Both the position numbers and the translations under genes were made by a program. From contig CH003357.1 of NCBI GenBank assembly GCA_000149265.1, positions 363,446-427,445 on the forward strand: 64,000 nt of DNA, in the 5' to 3' direction. The notes below the pieces were generated by a model that saw only the letters and a list, made by a program, of their open reading frames with translations, ran no database searches and was not told where the DNA came from. The first letter of the stretch is position 1, and every line of letters starts with the position of its first letter. Origin of the DNA: Ciona savignyi. Lineage: Eukaryota; Chordata; Ascidiacea; Phlebobranchia; Cionidae. This document shows positions 12,301 through 22,800 of the stretch, piece after piece.

Positions 12301-15300
12301 AATTCTGTATTGTGTATACCAGGGGTCGGCAACCTCCGGCTCTCATTGACTTTTTTGTGACTGTAGCAAGCACTTTTTGCGGCTCCCAGTGATTTTTAGT
12401 TACTGGAATATTTGTTAAAATGGCTCTTTAAATGCAAAAGGTTGCCAACCCTTCATATATACAAATGAAAGTTAGGCCTATCAATAGAATATAATAATAG
12501 TGTAAATACTAAAATATGTAGTGTCTTTTACAGCTAGTTATAAGAAGCATTGTTGAGGTTTTGTGTGGAAAATTCTGTATGGAATAGAGATTACATATAA
12601 TGGAAAAATGTCTAAAACTTTTGTGTGTCAGATGTGTTGTTAATACACAGGAACTTATTCTACAGAAATGGATATAAAATGTTATTTTTGATAAGCTTCT
12701 GCCATCGGATGCAAAATTCTTATAACAACTAATTGTATCAACCAAGTTGGGACAAAATGTAAATTGTTTCGATGGTGGCAAGTACACAAATAATCAAGTC
12801 ATTGATTCTTGTTTCATTCATCTAGGAGGCCATGGAAGCGCACCGTTCAACTTCAATTTATCCAGTGGTGTGCCATTTCCCATCCCCACCCCAAGTCCCA
12901 GCACTGCAATGAGTACGAGCACCGTTTCAACCGGCACCACCACTCAAACCAGCAACTCCACATCAAACATTGGTTTGCAAACCAGTCATACACCAGCACC
13001 TGCAACTGGTTAGTATGGTAGCAGTGCAGACCATGGAGACCAATTTTCAATGTTGTATCTTAGTGATATTTGCTTTCTTTACGTGTGACTTGTTTAAGGG
13101 CATTTTTGTGGAAAGTAATCATACAACCTTAACCTCATCATTGACAATTAAGGAACTTCTCCAGAAATCAATTAGTTTTGTCTTGGCACACCTTTTATAC
13201 AATTTTTTTTATATTCATTTTTTCTATTACAAAAAGAATATAACAACACACAGTGAATGAAATAATAACCAAAATCACCAAAACATAGCTGGCGCTGGTG
13301 TGGATGGTGCAGGAGCGACCAACATGGCTGAACGGTTGGTGTCAAATGGTGCATTCGGCTCAAGACCAGCACAACATAGTGGAACTAGTGATGAACAGCG
13401 GATTGCCAACGGTGATCAGTTCATCGAGGCCCTTTGCCGGAATCTGTGCGCTCGTGAGCCTGGTACCATGGCCGGGTTAGGTGAGTGGTTTAATTGTTGT
13501 CACATCTTTTCAAGGTTGTTTGGAATTCATCATTGTTTCTACGCTGTAACGAAATATCGATAATCATTGTGCTGCCTAATTCATAAAAACTTGGATCCAA
13601 ATTGTACCATGTCATTACCAACTGGTCATGTTAAAACAAGTCTTATGCAACATTTAATCATGGCTACAATAATATGAGTTTTTTTTACAAAGATAATCAA
13701 TTACATGTTATGTCCAAATTGCTCCACTAATAAACTATTATCAATATGTCCGCTAAACATTCACATGTGATCATACGACAAACATTTGCTGCAGGAATTT
13801 TACAGCACGTTTTGGAAGCAGCAATCCACCTAACTTCCGGCGATTGGCGCAACTTACCCCATCCTGCCACAGCTCAGAGCACACAAGGACGCTGGCAATC
13901 CATCTTTCAGGAACAATATTTTGGAGGTCGCACCAATCCTCCAAGCGATGAACAAATCGAGGTATTATATTCATAATTAACAAATAATAATGTATAAAAT
14001 AGGACGGTTATGTTATGTTTGTGGGATAACATAGAAGGGAGAACATGATAAGTAGACACAAGATTAATTTTCCACACTTTTGGGTGAACAACCTTGCAGT
14101 GTTTTGAATAGGATGGAGAATTTTTCTTTAACTCAATAATTTACTACCTTGTCCAAGGACACAAATAGCTAGACGCAAATATATAATCATCTACTGTCCG
14201 ACTGATGTTTCGATACCCTACCTGAACAGTTACCTGCCGGATGTATTTCAATGATCCCAACAGGTTAACCGAGGCAATGATGTATTTCTCCACATTTTAT
14301 ATAGTTTCTTTTTTGGAAATAAAGTTAAAACAGCTTGATTCTTCACTAGGAGTGCACTGAGAAGTCGTCGGAAGAAATGAGACCGTACTGCGAACGAATG
14401 TTCGAGGGTGCTGATACCTTTGCCGATGTTGATATCGTGGAATCGAACCTGTCCTTGTATAGGTACACCATGCGCAAGATGATCAAGATTGCTTTCAACT
14501 GTGGTAAGCATTGTGCTGTTCTATAGATGTCTTGGGATTTTGCTTGGGTACTGCAAGTCCTACTGTAACCTAAGTAAGTGTTGTGGTGCTGTGAGACTTC
14601 GATGTTTCTTGTGTGTATCTGTGATGCACAGCACCTGAATGTAAAAAAATAAACATTGCCTATCCAAAGGAAAAAAACATAAGAATAACTGTTTTAAAAT
14701 GTAGTTGCAACGGTCTTTTCTTGTTAAAGTCCTACAAATAAAAGGATTTTTTTTATTAACAAATTAATAAGGGCAGTTGTTATTGCAAAATATTAGCAGA
14801 TTAACTGTTAAGCATTTTACTTAAGTGTTTTTTTTTTCTTTAAAACCTCATTTTATATTTTACTTCTAAGGTGTATGAATATGGATAAAAGTATCTGTGC
14901 AGCACTGTTGCCTTATTTCCAGCTCAGCTTGCAACTCAGTGCAACATCAATACACAGGCATAATAGCTTATGGCAGCAAAAAAAAAACACAATCATGTTC
15001 AATTACTACCTTTCTCCATAGATATGGCAACGTTTTCGCGGGAATTCACCAAGCACCTACAGCTCATGGGCAGTATTTTCTTCCGTTTAAATGAAAGCTT
15101 GCTACGTGGACGTCGGCAAGCTGTGGCTGACTGTTTAATGCGTGGCCTGGTATGCATGTATTGCTGTGACATATATCTTCAGTACAATTTCTTAATTATA
15201 TCTTTAAAAATATATATATATATATATTATATTTTAAAAGGGAAATATGGCAATGTTATAATATTTCACAAATTGTACTGAATCAGATGAGGCAGGGATG

Positions 15301-16467
15301 TCCAACCTTTTATTGAAGTGGGCCGCATTGTCACTTAAATTAATTCAATGGGCCGCAGAGTCTTAGTTATATATAATCCTGTATTCCTGTTGCTCTCATA
15401 CTATAGCCTCTTCATATGGAACGAACAAATCGTTTTAATATGGACTCAAATCCAATATCAAATTATTATTTATGTTTAAATAAAAACATTTACAGGGGGA
15501 TGGCTATTCAATGATAGATAAAGCATTTTCCATGTGTGCTGTTAATGTCAAACAAGAACAAATCGATCAGTTTGTCATGAATTCCAAGCCTCATCCAAGC
15601 ACAGAGGTTTGTTCTAAAATGCATTTTTCTCTGCCTGTTTAAAAATGAGGTAGTAACGTCTATTAAGAGACACTCATAGCCACAAATTTCTTTTCTTTTT
15701 TTAAGTTGGTACCAGAAATACCCTTTTTGAGTTGTTTGTTGTATTTATTTATTACATTCAATCTTACTATGTACTTAATAGGCCATTGTTGTGGAACCAG
15801 TATCTCAAACGCCCATAGTGGTTGATGGTCCGAAGATAGAGATAGATGATACAGGAAGTGAAGACCTCAACAAAACAGATGAAGGTATGATAACTGGTTG
15901 ATTCGAAAAATTAAAAAAAATTATTGAAGAAAAATTATGGGGGAAAAATTGAAAATTTTGGTAACAAAATTTGGCCAAGATATGTGTCATTGACATTCTG
16001 ACAAAGAGTAGGTATCGGTCAGCACTCAGCAAACATTTAAAATTCTTGTTTGCATTTGTACCTCAGTGTTAGTTTGACATTGGTCCACAGTCTAACAGGT
16101 TAAAATAGGTTTGGCGTATTCGTGTCAGGTAATGGCCAATTACAACAAAGATCATTATAATACACCCAATAGTAAGATTACTTTCAGCCTACATTTAAAT
16201 TGCTTGACTTTCAATATACCGTTTAATGGCGATGCCACAAACCGATGTCGCACAAAAATGTTGAGCTTGTTAATTGATTCTCTCCTTCGACGAGCAGCCA
16301 GCGGCAGCAGTGATGATTGGAAGCTTCACGTCCCGGAAGCCTGGGTCGACACCATCAGCAATGACATTGAGAAACAGAAATCGCTCAAACCGCAGCCTCC
16401 CTTTAGCGAAGCCTACATCGCTGGCATGCCTGCAAGCAAACGTCGAAAAGTCGGAAAAACTGATTGA
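334..16467 (+). CDS. BAG6: BAG6/BAT3 (Scythe) homologue, large proline-rich chaperone, about 24 exons
   Basis: BAG6 is the cytosolic/nuclear holdase that escorts tail-anchored and mislocalised proteins. Exons by eye: 334-396, 839-953, 1249-1403, 1617-1676, 2235-2379, 2818-2897, 3401-3458, 6512-6638, 6871-6997, 7373-7550, 7862-8046, 8760-8864, 9419-9559, 10984-11056, 11380-11531, 12178-12250, 12826-13008, 13289-13480, 13795-13961, 14350-14503, 15022-15149, 15496-15606, 15782-15884 and about 16151-16467. They join in phase to roughly 1063 residues (human about 1130). The N-terminus is a ubiquitin-like domain (VKTMDSQSRLF, then QQRLILQGRVLQDD). Exon 5 encodes a (His-Pro)7 run. Exons 9-10 match the BAT3 conserved helical region (DUF3538). 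The middle is Pro/Gln/Thr-rich, with IQPQIQITM and EMNIHDS matching human BAG6. The last exon has PPFSEAYIAGMP and SKRRK, then stops. The starts of exons 12 and 24 are the least certain. Confidence 0.9.
4348..6046. mobile_element. Non-autonomous hAT-type DNA transposon in BAG6 intron 7
   Basis: The ends are an inverted pair, CAGGGTCCGATAAA on the left and the complement of CAGGGCCCGATAAA on the right. They are flanked by a perfect 8-bp direct repeat, CAGAGTAG, at 4340-4347 and 6047-6054. An 8-bp target duplication with CAGGG-type ends is the hAT signature. The 1.7-kb interior has no open frame above 60 codons, so any transposase is absent or badly decayed. The two ends are locally GC-rich compared with the AT-rich interior. 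Confidence 0.85.
8876..9333. mobile_element. MITE in BAG6 intron 12, beside the splice donor
   Basis: The element has a perfect 11-bp terminal inverted repeat, TAAAGCTGGGC at 8876-8886 and its complement at 9323-9333. It is flanked by near-identical 8-mers, AGCCTAAC (8868-8875) and AGCATAAC (9334-9341), which read as a target-site duplication with one mismatch. The interior is rich in palindromic TTACGTAATTACGG-like stretches. The 8-bp duplication suggests the hAT superfamily. No coding frame is present. Confidence 0.75.
9637..10726. mobile_element. piggyBac-like element with TTAA target sites in BAG6 intron 13
   Basis: Both ends abut TTAA (9633-9636 and 10727-10730), the target duplicated by piggyBac elements. 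The inverted ends read CTCTTTCCCTCCC and CTCTTTCACTCCC, 12 of 13 identical. The 1.09-kb body holds two overlapping short frames of about 80 codons (9745-9987 and 9929-10162) that I cannot match to a transposase. It is probably a deleted, non-autonomous copy. Confidence 0.7.
11134..11362 (-). mobile_element. tRNA-derived SINE (Ciona Cics-1-like) in BAG6 intron 14
   Basis: Read on the minus strand, this carries the same modules as the complete copy at 52912-53208: a tRNA-like head, the GGTTGTGTCCT core, the ACACACTG-AATAGCT segment, GGTGATCTGACGATTGCC and a 3' tail of ATCCT units. The head lies about 20 bp before the acceptor of BAG6 exon 15 at 11379. The copy is diverged. Confidence 0.75.
11658..11732 (+). 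repeat. tRNA-like repeat fragment in BAG6 intron 15
   Basis: This has an A-box-like TGGTAGAGTGCTTGATC and a B-box-like GTGGTCAAACCACC spaced as in a tRNA gene. The stems do not close well, so a tRNA-derived SINE fragment is more likely than a working tRNA. Confidence 0.35.
12320..12454. mobile_element. Short hAT-type MITE (135 bp) in BAG6 intron 16
   Basis: The inverted ends are CAGGGGTCGGCAACC and the complement of GAAGGGTTGGCAACC. Flanking 8-mers GTGTATAC (12312-12319) and ATATATAC (12455-12462) agree at six of eight positions and read as an aged hAT target duplication. There is no coding potential. Confidence 0.7.
15293..15365. mobile_element. Fragment of a hAT-like repeat in BAG6 intron 21
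   Basis: The segment starts with CAGGGATGTCCAACC, similar to the hAT MITE ends elsewhere in the window, and contains two copies of GGGCCGCA. No matching second terminus was found, so this looks like a truncated copy. Confidence 0.4.
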
Positions 16468-16755
16468 AAGTTTGAACTGCGCAACGTTTTTCGGCATTTT
16501 AGTTCATATTATCTGCTATTTTAATTTCATGTGGGTATTTATCAGTAAAAACAAACGCTATTTTGGCCATCCAGCCGAACACATTTTTTTCATTAGTTTT
16601 TGGTAAAAAGGTCTTCGAGTCTTCGAGCTTATTTTATTCTAATTTCTTTCACTTCAGGCAAAACTGCTTTTTTATTGCATTGCTCAAGATTTCGGAATGT
16701 ATGTTACTAACATTTGAACACTTTCCCTGTGGTTGGTAATTTCTTGGTGTTTGTG

Positions 16756-16761
16756 AATAAA
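16756..16761 (+). terminator. Polyadenylation signal for BAG6
   Basis: AATAAA lies about 290 bp after the BAG6 stop codon and is the first canonical signal downstream of it. It would give a short 3' untranslated region. Confidence 0.5.
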
Positions 16762-17225
16762 GATTTGTATGAATCAAATATATATCATACATATTGGATT
16801 TATATATAAATCTGCTTATCCCAGTAAGTGTAACCAACTGTTCAAGCACTCGAACAATTAGGTCTTTAATACATTTGAATTGTTGTTGCCTTTTAAGATC
16901 AGGTATCCCCGTGTTGTCTTCACGCACTTGTTGAACTGAAGCAGTACCCATGTGTTCATTATTGATCCAAAGAAAAGATGTTATTCATGAACTACGTCAG
17001 AAAAAGTCGATTCGCTGGTGAATCTTTCTGTTATAACGTGTATAACGTTTTCTAAGGTTGCGACGACGCATAAACTAATGTATAGTCCTGTCCAAACATT
17101 ATTGTACACTGTCTTTGACGCAGAAAAATGGGCTAATACGCTCAATTTAAATTTTATAGGGATTGTGTAGCAACCAATGTTGTAAAAAAATAGAGCTACC
17201 TAAAATTTCCAGACGAAACGGAGGA

Positions 17226-17386
17226 GAGAATATACATGTTTATCCCTGTGAGGGGGTTAACACACAGGCAATCGTTAGATCACCTTACGCTCATCGTCGG
17301 GTTACCGGAGATATTGCAGTGTGTTGGGTATGATTCTCATATTCCTTTAAATTAATAGAACCCATTAATCTGGTAGGAGCGATAGT
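17226..17386 (-). mobile_element. SINE fragment (Cics-1-like)
   Basis: It matches the complement of the SINE 3' half: CATGTTTATCCCTGTGAG, GGCAATCGTTAGATCACC, TCGTCGGGTTACCGGAG and TAGAACCCATTAATC. The tRNA head is missing. Confidence 0.7.
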
Positions 17387-17645
17387 TAATCATACTGTTA
17401 TGTGTAGTAAACTCTGCATAGCATGTTTTTCTGAAGAACTGGATAACCAAATAAATTGTAGTGCCTGTATATAATACGATAACTGATTTTGGTTATCTTT
17501 TACTAACTAATCCACGTTGTCCAATAGAGTGCCTTCATATTCAAACGAGCAAGATTTAAATGTCCGCCAGGTGGAGATAAAGAATTATATAATGACCACT
17601 CAGTATGTTTATAACTTATTTTTGCGTATGTGCGACTTGTATATG

Positions 17646-17770
17646 GTTGTAGATATTTAAGTTCTTTACCCGCAAGTGGGAACATGCCAGGGCGTTTTCA
17701 CATGTGCAATCGCTTAATTGCCTTCCGTGCTCACTCTCGGGTATTAGAGCTGTTGTAGTGTGTTTTACTG
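17646..17770 (-). mobile_element. Decayed SINE fragment
   Basis: The order of modules (ACCCGCAAGTGGGAA, CATGTGCAATCG, CTCTCGGGTATTAGAGCTGTTG, TAGTGTGTT) parallels the complement of the SINE tail and core, but with many differences. It is an old copy. Confidence 0.5.
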
Positions 17771-19005
17771 ATTGGAAAATTTAAGTTACTAATTAACGAA
17801 CTGTGTTTAGAATGTCCAATGAGAACATTACACTAGGAACAAACCATCTACACCTATAGCGGCTGGTTTCGATTTAACAATATTTTGGCTTTCTGTAAAC
17901 CACCGACAATCGTACAGATCGGTAAGCTATTTGGACGAAAAATATGTGCAAGCCACGGGAGAAGTGCTGTTTTAATTAAATATCAACTGAAGTTTCTTCT
18001 CTTACTTAAAATATTTGGTAAGAAACTGCGCTGACGCCACTACAATGTCTTCCGAATGACGCGTTGCTTTGCATTTGGCTTGCCACTAAAGAAGGGTTGA
18101 GCTGCACTCACTTGGGCGTTCTATTATTATCATCATTTATGTTCTTACGGAGATTAGTTCATTTCTATGCCTTACGCACCTATCGAAGTCTTGTTTTTTG
18201 CCTCATGGACACACAAGATAACAAAATGAACAACCTAAATGCACTAAGCTTTTAGATATTAAGCGGTTTAGGAAAAACGCACCGGATATTTGTTTTTCGC
18301 ACCCCCCCCCAGTAATAAATATTCCACAATCCTTTAACCAACTGAGCTCTAATGATGCCTCACTTTCGGCTATATATATATATTTGGATATTGCAATAGT
18401 TACCAAGTTGAATTTTATTTGATCTGTTAACACATAAAAGTTAGAGGCGTCACTAATGTGATCTTTGCGGTGCTTTGGATATAACGATAGAGGACTTTTA
18501 CCTTTTGGGAATTCATAGATGGCGCATTATCGCTGGTTGGTAAAAGCGGGACCGATACAAAAACGCCTCAGCAACGATCCCATCATGGATTCGAAATTTT
18601 GCCTGGTAAAAATACGTATTATTGGCCGAGTGGTTATCTTGATTGATTAATATACAGAATTATACACAAAAAACGGTCAAGAGCACTGGCCCTCTGCTGG
18701 TTCCTAGAAACTAACTCGGTCAAAATGCTAAGTTGTTTAAAATGTATTGAAAAAAGTTCAGCTACTATATCGCGTAGGTATTATTTAACATTCTCACCGC
18801 TATAGAAATTCTGGATACGTCAGACACGGTTGCAGCATAGAGTACTCTTGGTTGCATGCTTGGCATTTGATTTTATCATATTTCTATCCAGTTCGCATTT
18901 TTGTATTCCGTAATTATATGTATTTTCCGCAAATCAGTTTCTGCCTGTTGTAATACTTGTTTATTTGCCTTGTGTTTTGTAAGAAATTAGTAAAATTTAA
19001 ATATT

Positions 19006-19152
19006 TACATGTTTAACCTTGTAAATACAGACAACTGTTAGGTTTCGGCGCAGTCACCGCCGGGTTACCTGAGCTGTTGTAACTGCGATTGCCTGTAGTG
19101 TGTTAACCTTCGTGGTTTTCCCAATTTACAGGGATAACTATCCTATTCTTAT
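19006..19152. mobile_element. Two decayed SINE pieces in opposite orientation
   Basis: Positions 19008-19080 resemble the complement of the SINE 3' half (CATGTTTAACC, CGCCGGGTTACCTGAGCTGTTG). Positions 19088-19150 resemble the plus-strand 3' end (GATTGCCTGTAGTGTGTTAACC, GTGGTTTTCCCAATTTACAGG, ATCCTAT). Together they form a small inverted arrangement. Confidence 0.5.
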
Positions 19153-19280
19153 TAGCCTTGTCGTAATTTATTAGTTTCAGGAGATGTTCTTTAAATGCCT
19201 TTCCCAAATAAAAAAAAATTTCCTTCCCACAACTATTTGTTCCTTTCAGCATCTTGCAGACTGGTCCCTTTATTTTGTAC

Positions 19281-19442
19281 ATGTCCGCTTGGTCCACTAT
19301 GTTCGCTATGTCCACTATGTTCGCTATGTCCGCTTGGTCCACTAGGTCCGCTATGTCCAGCGCTAGGTCAAGCGCTAGGTCCAGCGCTAGGTCCACTAGG
19401 TCCAGCGCTAGGTCCGCTATGTCCAGCGCTAGGTCCAGTGTC
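19281..19442. repeat. Minisatellite of 9- and 12-bp units
   Basis: Units such as TCCACTATG, TTCGCTATG, TCCGCTTGG and TCCAGCGCTAGG alternate for about 160 bp. The 9-bp period and lack of internal stops create long open frames on both strands. These are repeat artefacts, not genes. Confidence 0.85.
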
Positions 19443-19821
19443 ATGCCCTAAACACTAATTTAAACCCTGCCCTAAACACTAATCTCAACCCCAGAACTAA
19501 CCCTAACTCCAACCCCATATTTAAAACTAACTTCAGCAGACCTAGCTTGGATCTAGCGGACCTGTACAAAATAGAGGGACCGTTGCAGACCGCCGATTGG
19601 CCGATATTTTGAGATATTTAGCTGAATAAAGATATCTAGTTCTGTAGGCTGTATTAGCCCGTATACAAGTTTTATATTGTTACTAACAGCATTGTATAAC
19701 CATTTTTATCATTAATTACTGTACATGTAGGTTAGGTGCTATATTACCTCAATTCGCTATGTGTAGCCAATGTTAGACAATAATTTACAATTCTCACCTG
19801 AACTTTAAAGAAAGTAGAAAA

Positions 19822-22800
19822 ATGACAACTCGTTACCATAGGGCTGCTGCTGATAGCCGAATAGAAGTTTTAAAAGAGGGTTCGTCAAAGAACCCAATTA
19901 TTATTTTAATTCCTTTGCTAATTTGTACTAACATCATGGTCAAAATAATGTTTAGTTCCAAGGATAGGGATAAACGGCCCGGTTATAATACTGGTAATGT
20001 TAGTATATTCTGTGCCTAACATTTGGCTATTGGATATTCCTGGGTTAGCAGTTCAAATCTTTAAGCCACTGGGTACAGTCTAGTCCACTGAGTATTTTAC
20101 CTAAGGAAATTCTAACTGGCTAGCGATTGGTTCTCTTGGTTGGTGCCAGCTACGTATGTGATAAACTTCTAAAATAATATTTTATCTCCTACCAGGGAAC
20201 CAGGAAAGACCTTAATCAATCAGATGATGATGGAATGACTCCAACATTGTGGGCAGCTTATCATGGTCAACTCTCTGCTCTGCGCACATGCTGTAGTCGT
20301 GGGTGGGTGAATAAATCTTTCTATATTTTTGAAGTTATGTATAATAAAATTTGGCAGTGTGGACCGAAGGCTAACCAGTTAGCCTAATTTTGTGGCATAC
20401 ATTATTTTGTAGGTTTTCATAATTCTCATTCTTTGGGTCAATGCTAAAAGTGATTTTTAATTTTCCTATGTTTTTCTTTATATTACTACTCCCGAACTGT
20501 TCTTATAGTTGGTAATTTTAAGAAAAATATCTAGTGGCCTTTCTAAAGATAATGGAATTTGTCTACTGTACCTGACCATTTTTAGTGCAGATTTTCCTAG
20601 ATTTTATTAATTTTTGTCTCATTAGTTGTCACTTGATTGGTGACCGTTGCCAGTAGATATCCTTTGGGATATGGTCTAGTCTACATTTTAATAAAGTGTG
20701 TCCTTATTTTTTGCTATTTTTAGAGGGGATGTGGACAAATGTGACCTGCTTGGAAACACTGCTCTTCATCTAGCAGCACAGAACGGTCATATGCGATGTG
20801 TGTCATTTCTCGTGGAGTTTGGAGCCAATATTTGGAAGCTGGACAATAGTTATAACAACGCTTTAGCCCTAGCTGGCATTCGGGAGCAGAAAAAGTGTGT
20901 AGACTACCTTGATGATGTAATAAACAAAAAGGAGGCAAAGGATAAAAAGGTAAAATTATATGTGCACGCTATACACTAGTCGGTGCTAATTAGATATTTT
21001 TGTAATATAATTGTATTGGTATGGGATGAGCAGGGCAACAATAATGACTAATTTTTCTGATCACACTACATTCTGACTATCACAACCAGACGTTATATTT
21101 TCATGACAATGTTATTATATTTTCAATAAAACTAGAGTCAGTTGCATGTTGTAATTAAGAGCTTAATATGTACCGGTAGGGTATTTTCTTAGCCACTTAC
21201 AATTTAATTTAAATATTTCTTAAATAAATCAAAACCAATAATTAAATATAAAAAAAAACAATAATTGATCTTATAAATATTTCAAGAGTCTGAAGAACGA
21301 GTTAATTAAAGGCAAATCAAGATGTATATACCTAGGCCTATTCTCTGCTCATGTATCTATTTTAAACCAGCAAGCAAAAAAGCAGCAAGAACTTGCAAGA
21401 AAGGAAGCAGAGAAAAGGATAGTCAAGTTTGAGAAATTACAAAGCAAAATGAAACAGAAGATTGAAAAGAATCTGAACGGACCAACCGGGTAGGCATATG
21501 CTTAAACCTTTTTCTTAAAAAGAAGAACAAAAACGGCTAACCGATTATGTGTATGTCCAAATTTAAACTATATTTAAAAATGTAATAATTTTCTAATTAC
21601 GCCGTGTGTGGACAAGAATGGATAATATACATAAAAATTGCTGGATAGCCTATCGTTACTGTATACACAAAAATGTTGTGTGTCCATTAATGATTAATTT
21701 ATGTTTTTCTCTCTATTGGGTTCAATGTAGGTAATATGGACTTAAGGTACACGATGGTATCTCTACTAGGCTACTTTGATAAGCCAGTTCAATAATTCAT
21801 CTTCGCTAACTTTTCATTTTATTTATACTGCCTTATAAAAATATTTAAGGTTTAGTAAATTACATACTGCTTCACCTGTAGTTTTACATTAATAAAAACT
21901 ATTTTTACTACTTGTAGAAAAGTTCTTGCATCCAACATTTCAGAGGAAAAATCCAATGGAAGAAAAACATCAAGCTCTACTTTTACCACTTTGGTATTTT
22001 TCACACAAAACATTTTGCTCTTTGTTTTCCAATGACTTAATTTTAATAGCATAAATTGTTAACATGCTGATTAATTAAATGGTGTGCAGTTATGGTTCTT
22101 TATTTCCCTTATGTGTACTGATTTCTCATAATCTCATGTTTAATAAGTTATTAGGTTTTGGCCAAAATGTGCTGTTAAATTTAAAGAGCTTATGGAAACA
22201 GGCTACTGGCATTATTTTTTGTCCTAAATTTCAAAAACAGTCGTTGGTGTTGAGTATTAGTGAAATCAATTATTTATGTTCTGCTTTACATGTTAAAGGT
22301 TTAAATAAATAGGATCATTATCACATAAATACCTCCATGCTGGTTTTTAGAATTGTAGCTTTTAATGTTTAGTTTTCAGTGTAATTTCGAAAAAACCATT
22401 AAAATCTCTAAATCATGTAATATAAATTTTTCATGATAAGTTTCTCTGTGAGTTTAGGACAGTGGGAATTAATAAGTGATCTTCTGCAGTTCGTTGATGT
22501 AAATGGTGTTTTCTTTTTCAGAGAAAATTATCAACAAGTAATAAACTTGACCAGGTGGCAAGGGACCAACCCCAGACCATATCGGGTATCCCTTCACAAA
22601 AGGTAAGCGAAATGGCATACATAACATTATTCTCTAAATTTATTAAACATTATTTTAATAAAACCAAGTTATTTCCCCTTTCCACTTTGTAAACATCAAG
22701 AATGTAAGTTTCAAGCACTTAATAGTATTAAGAGGGTACTCCCGATTTTATGATGAAAGCCACTTGTGAATGTGCCAACACAAATTTATTTCTATTCACT

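Larger units (their letters stand above)
16468..19821. other. Gene-free stretch between BAG6 and the USH1G-like gene
   Basis: It holds the BAG6 3' untranslated region, several decayed SINE fragments, a C homopolymer near 18301, a short TA repeat near 18373 and a minisatellite at 19281-19442. No frame shows recognisable protein or splice structure. The promoter of the USH1G-like gene must lie in the last few hundred bases, but I cannot point to a motif. Confidence 0.6.

Noticed and set aside
16649..16951. Possible extra BAG6 exon after the acceptor-like CACTTCAG at 16658
   Set aside because: The frame hits a stop within about 20 codons and shows no BAG-like residues.
19103..19458. Long open frames on both strands with Leu/Asp or Pro/Leu repeats
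   Set aside because: They come from the 9- and 12-bp minisatellite, which lacks stops in several frames. There is no family resemblance or splice structure.
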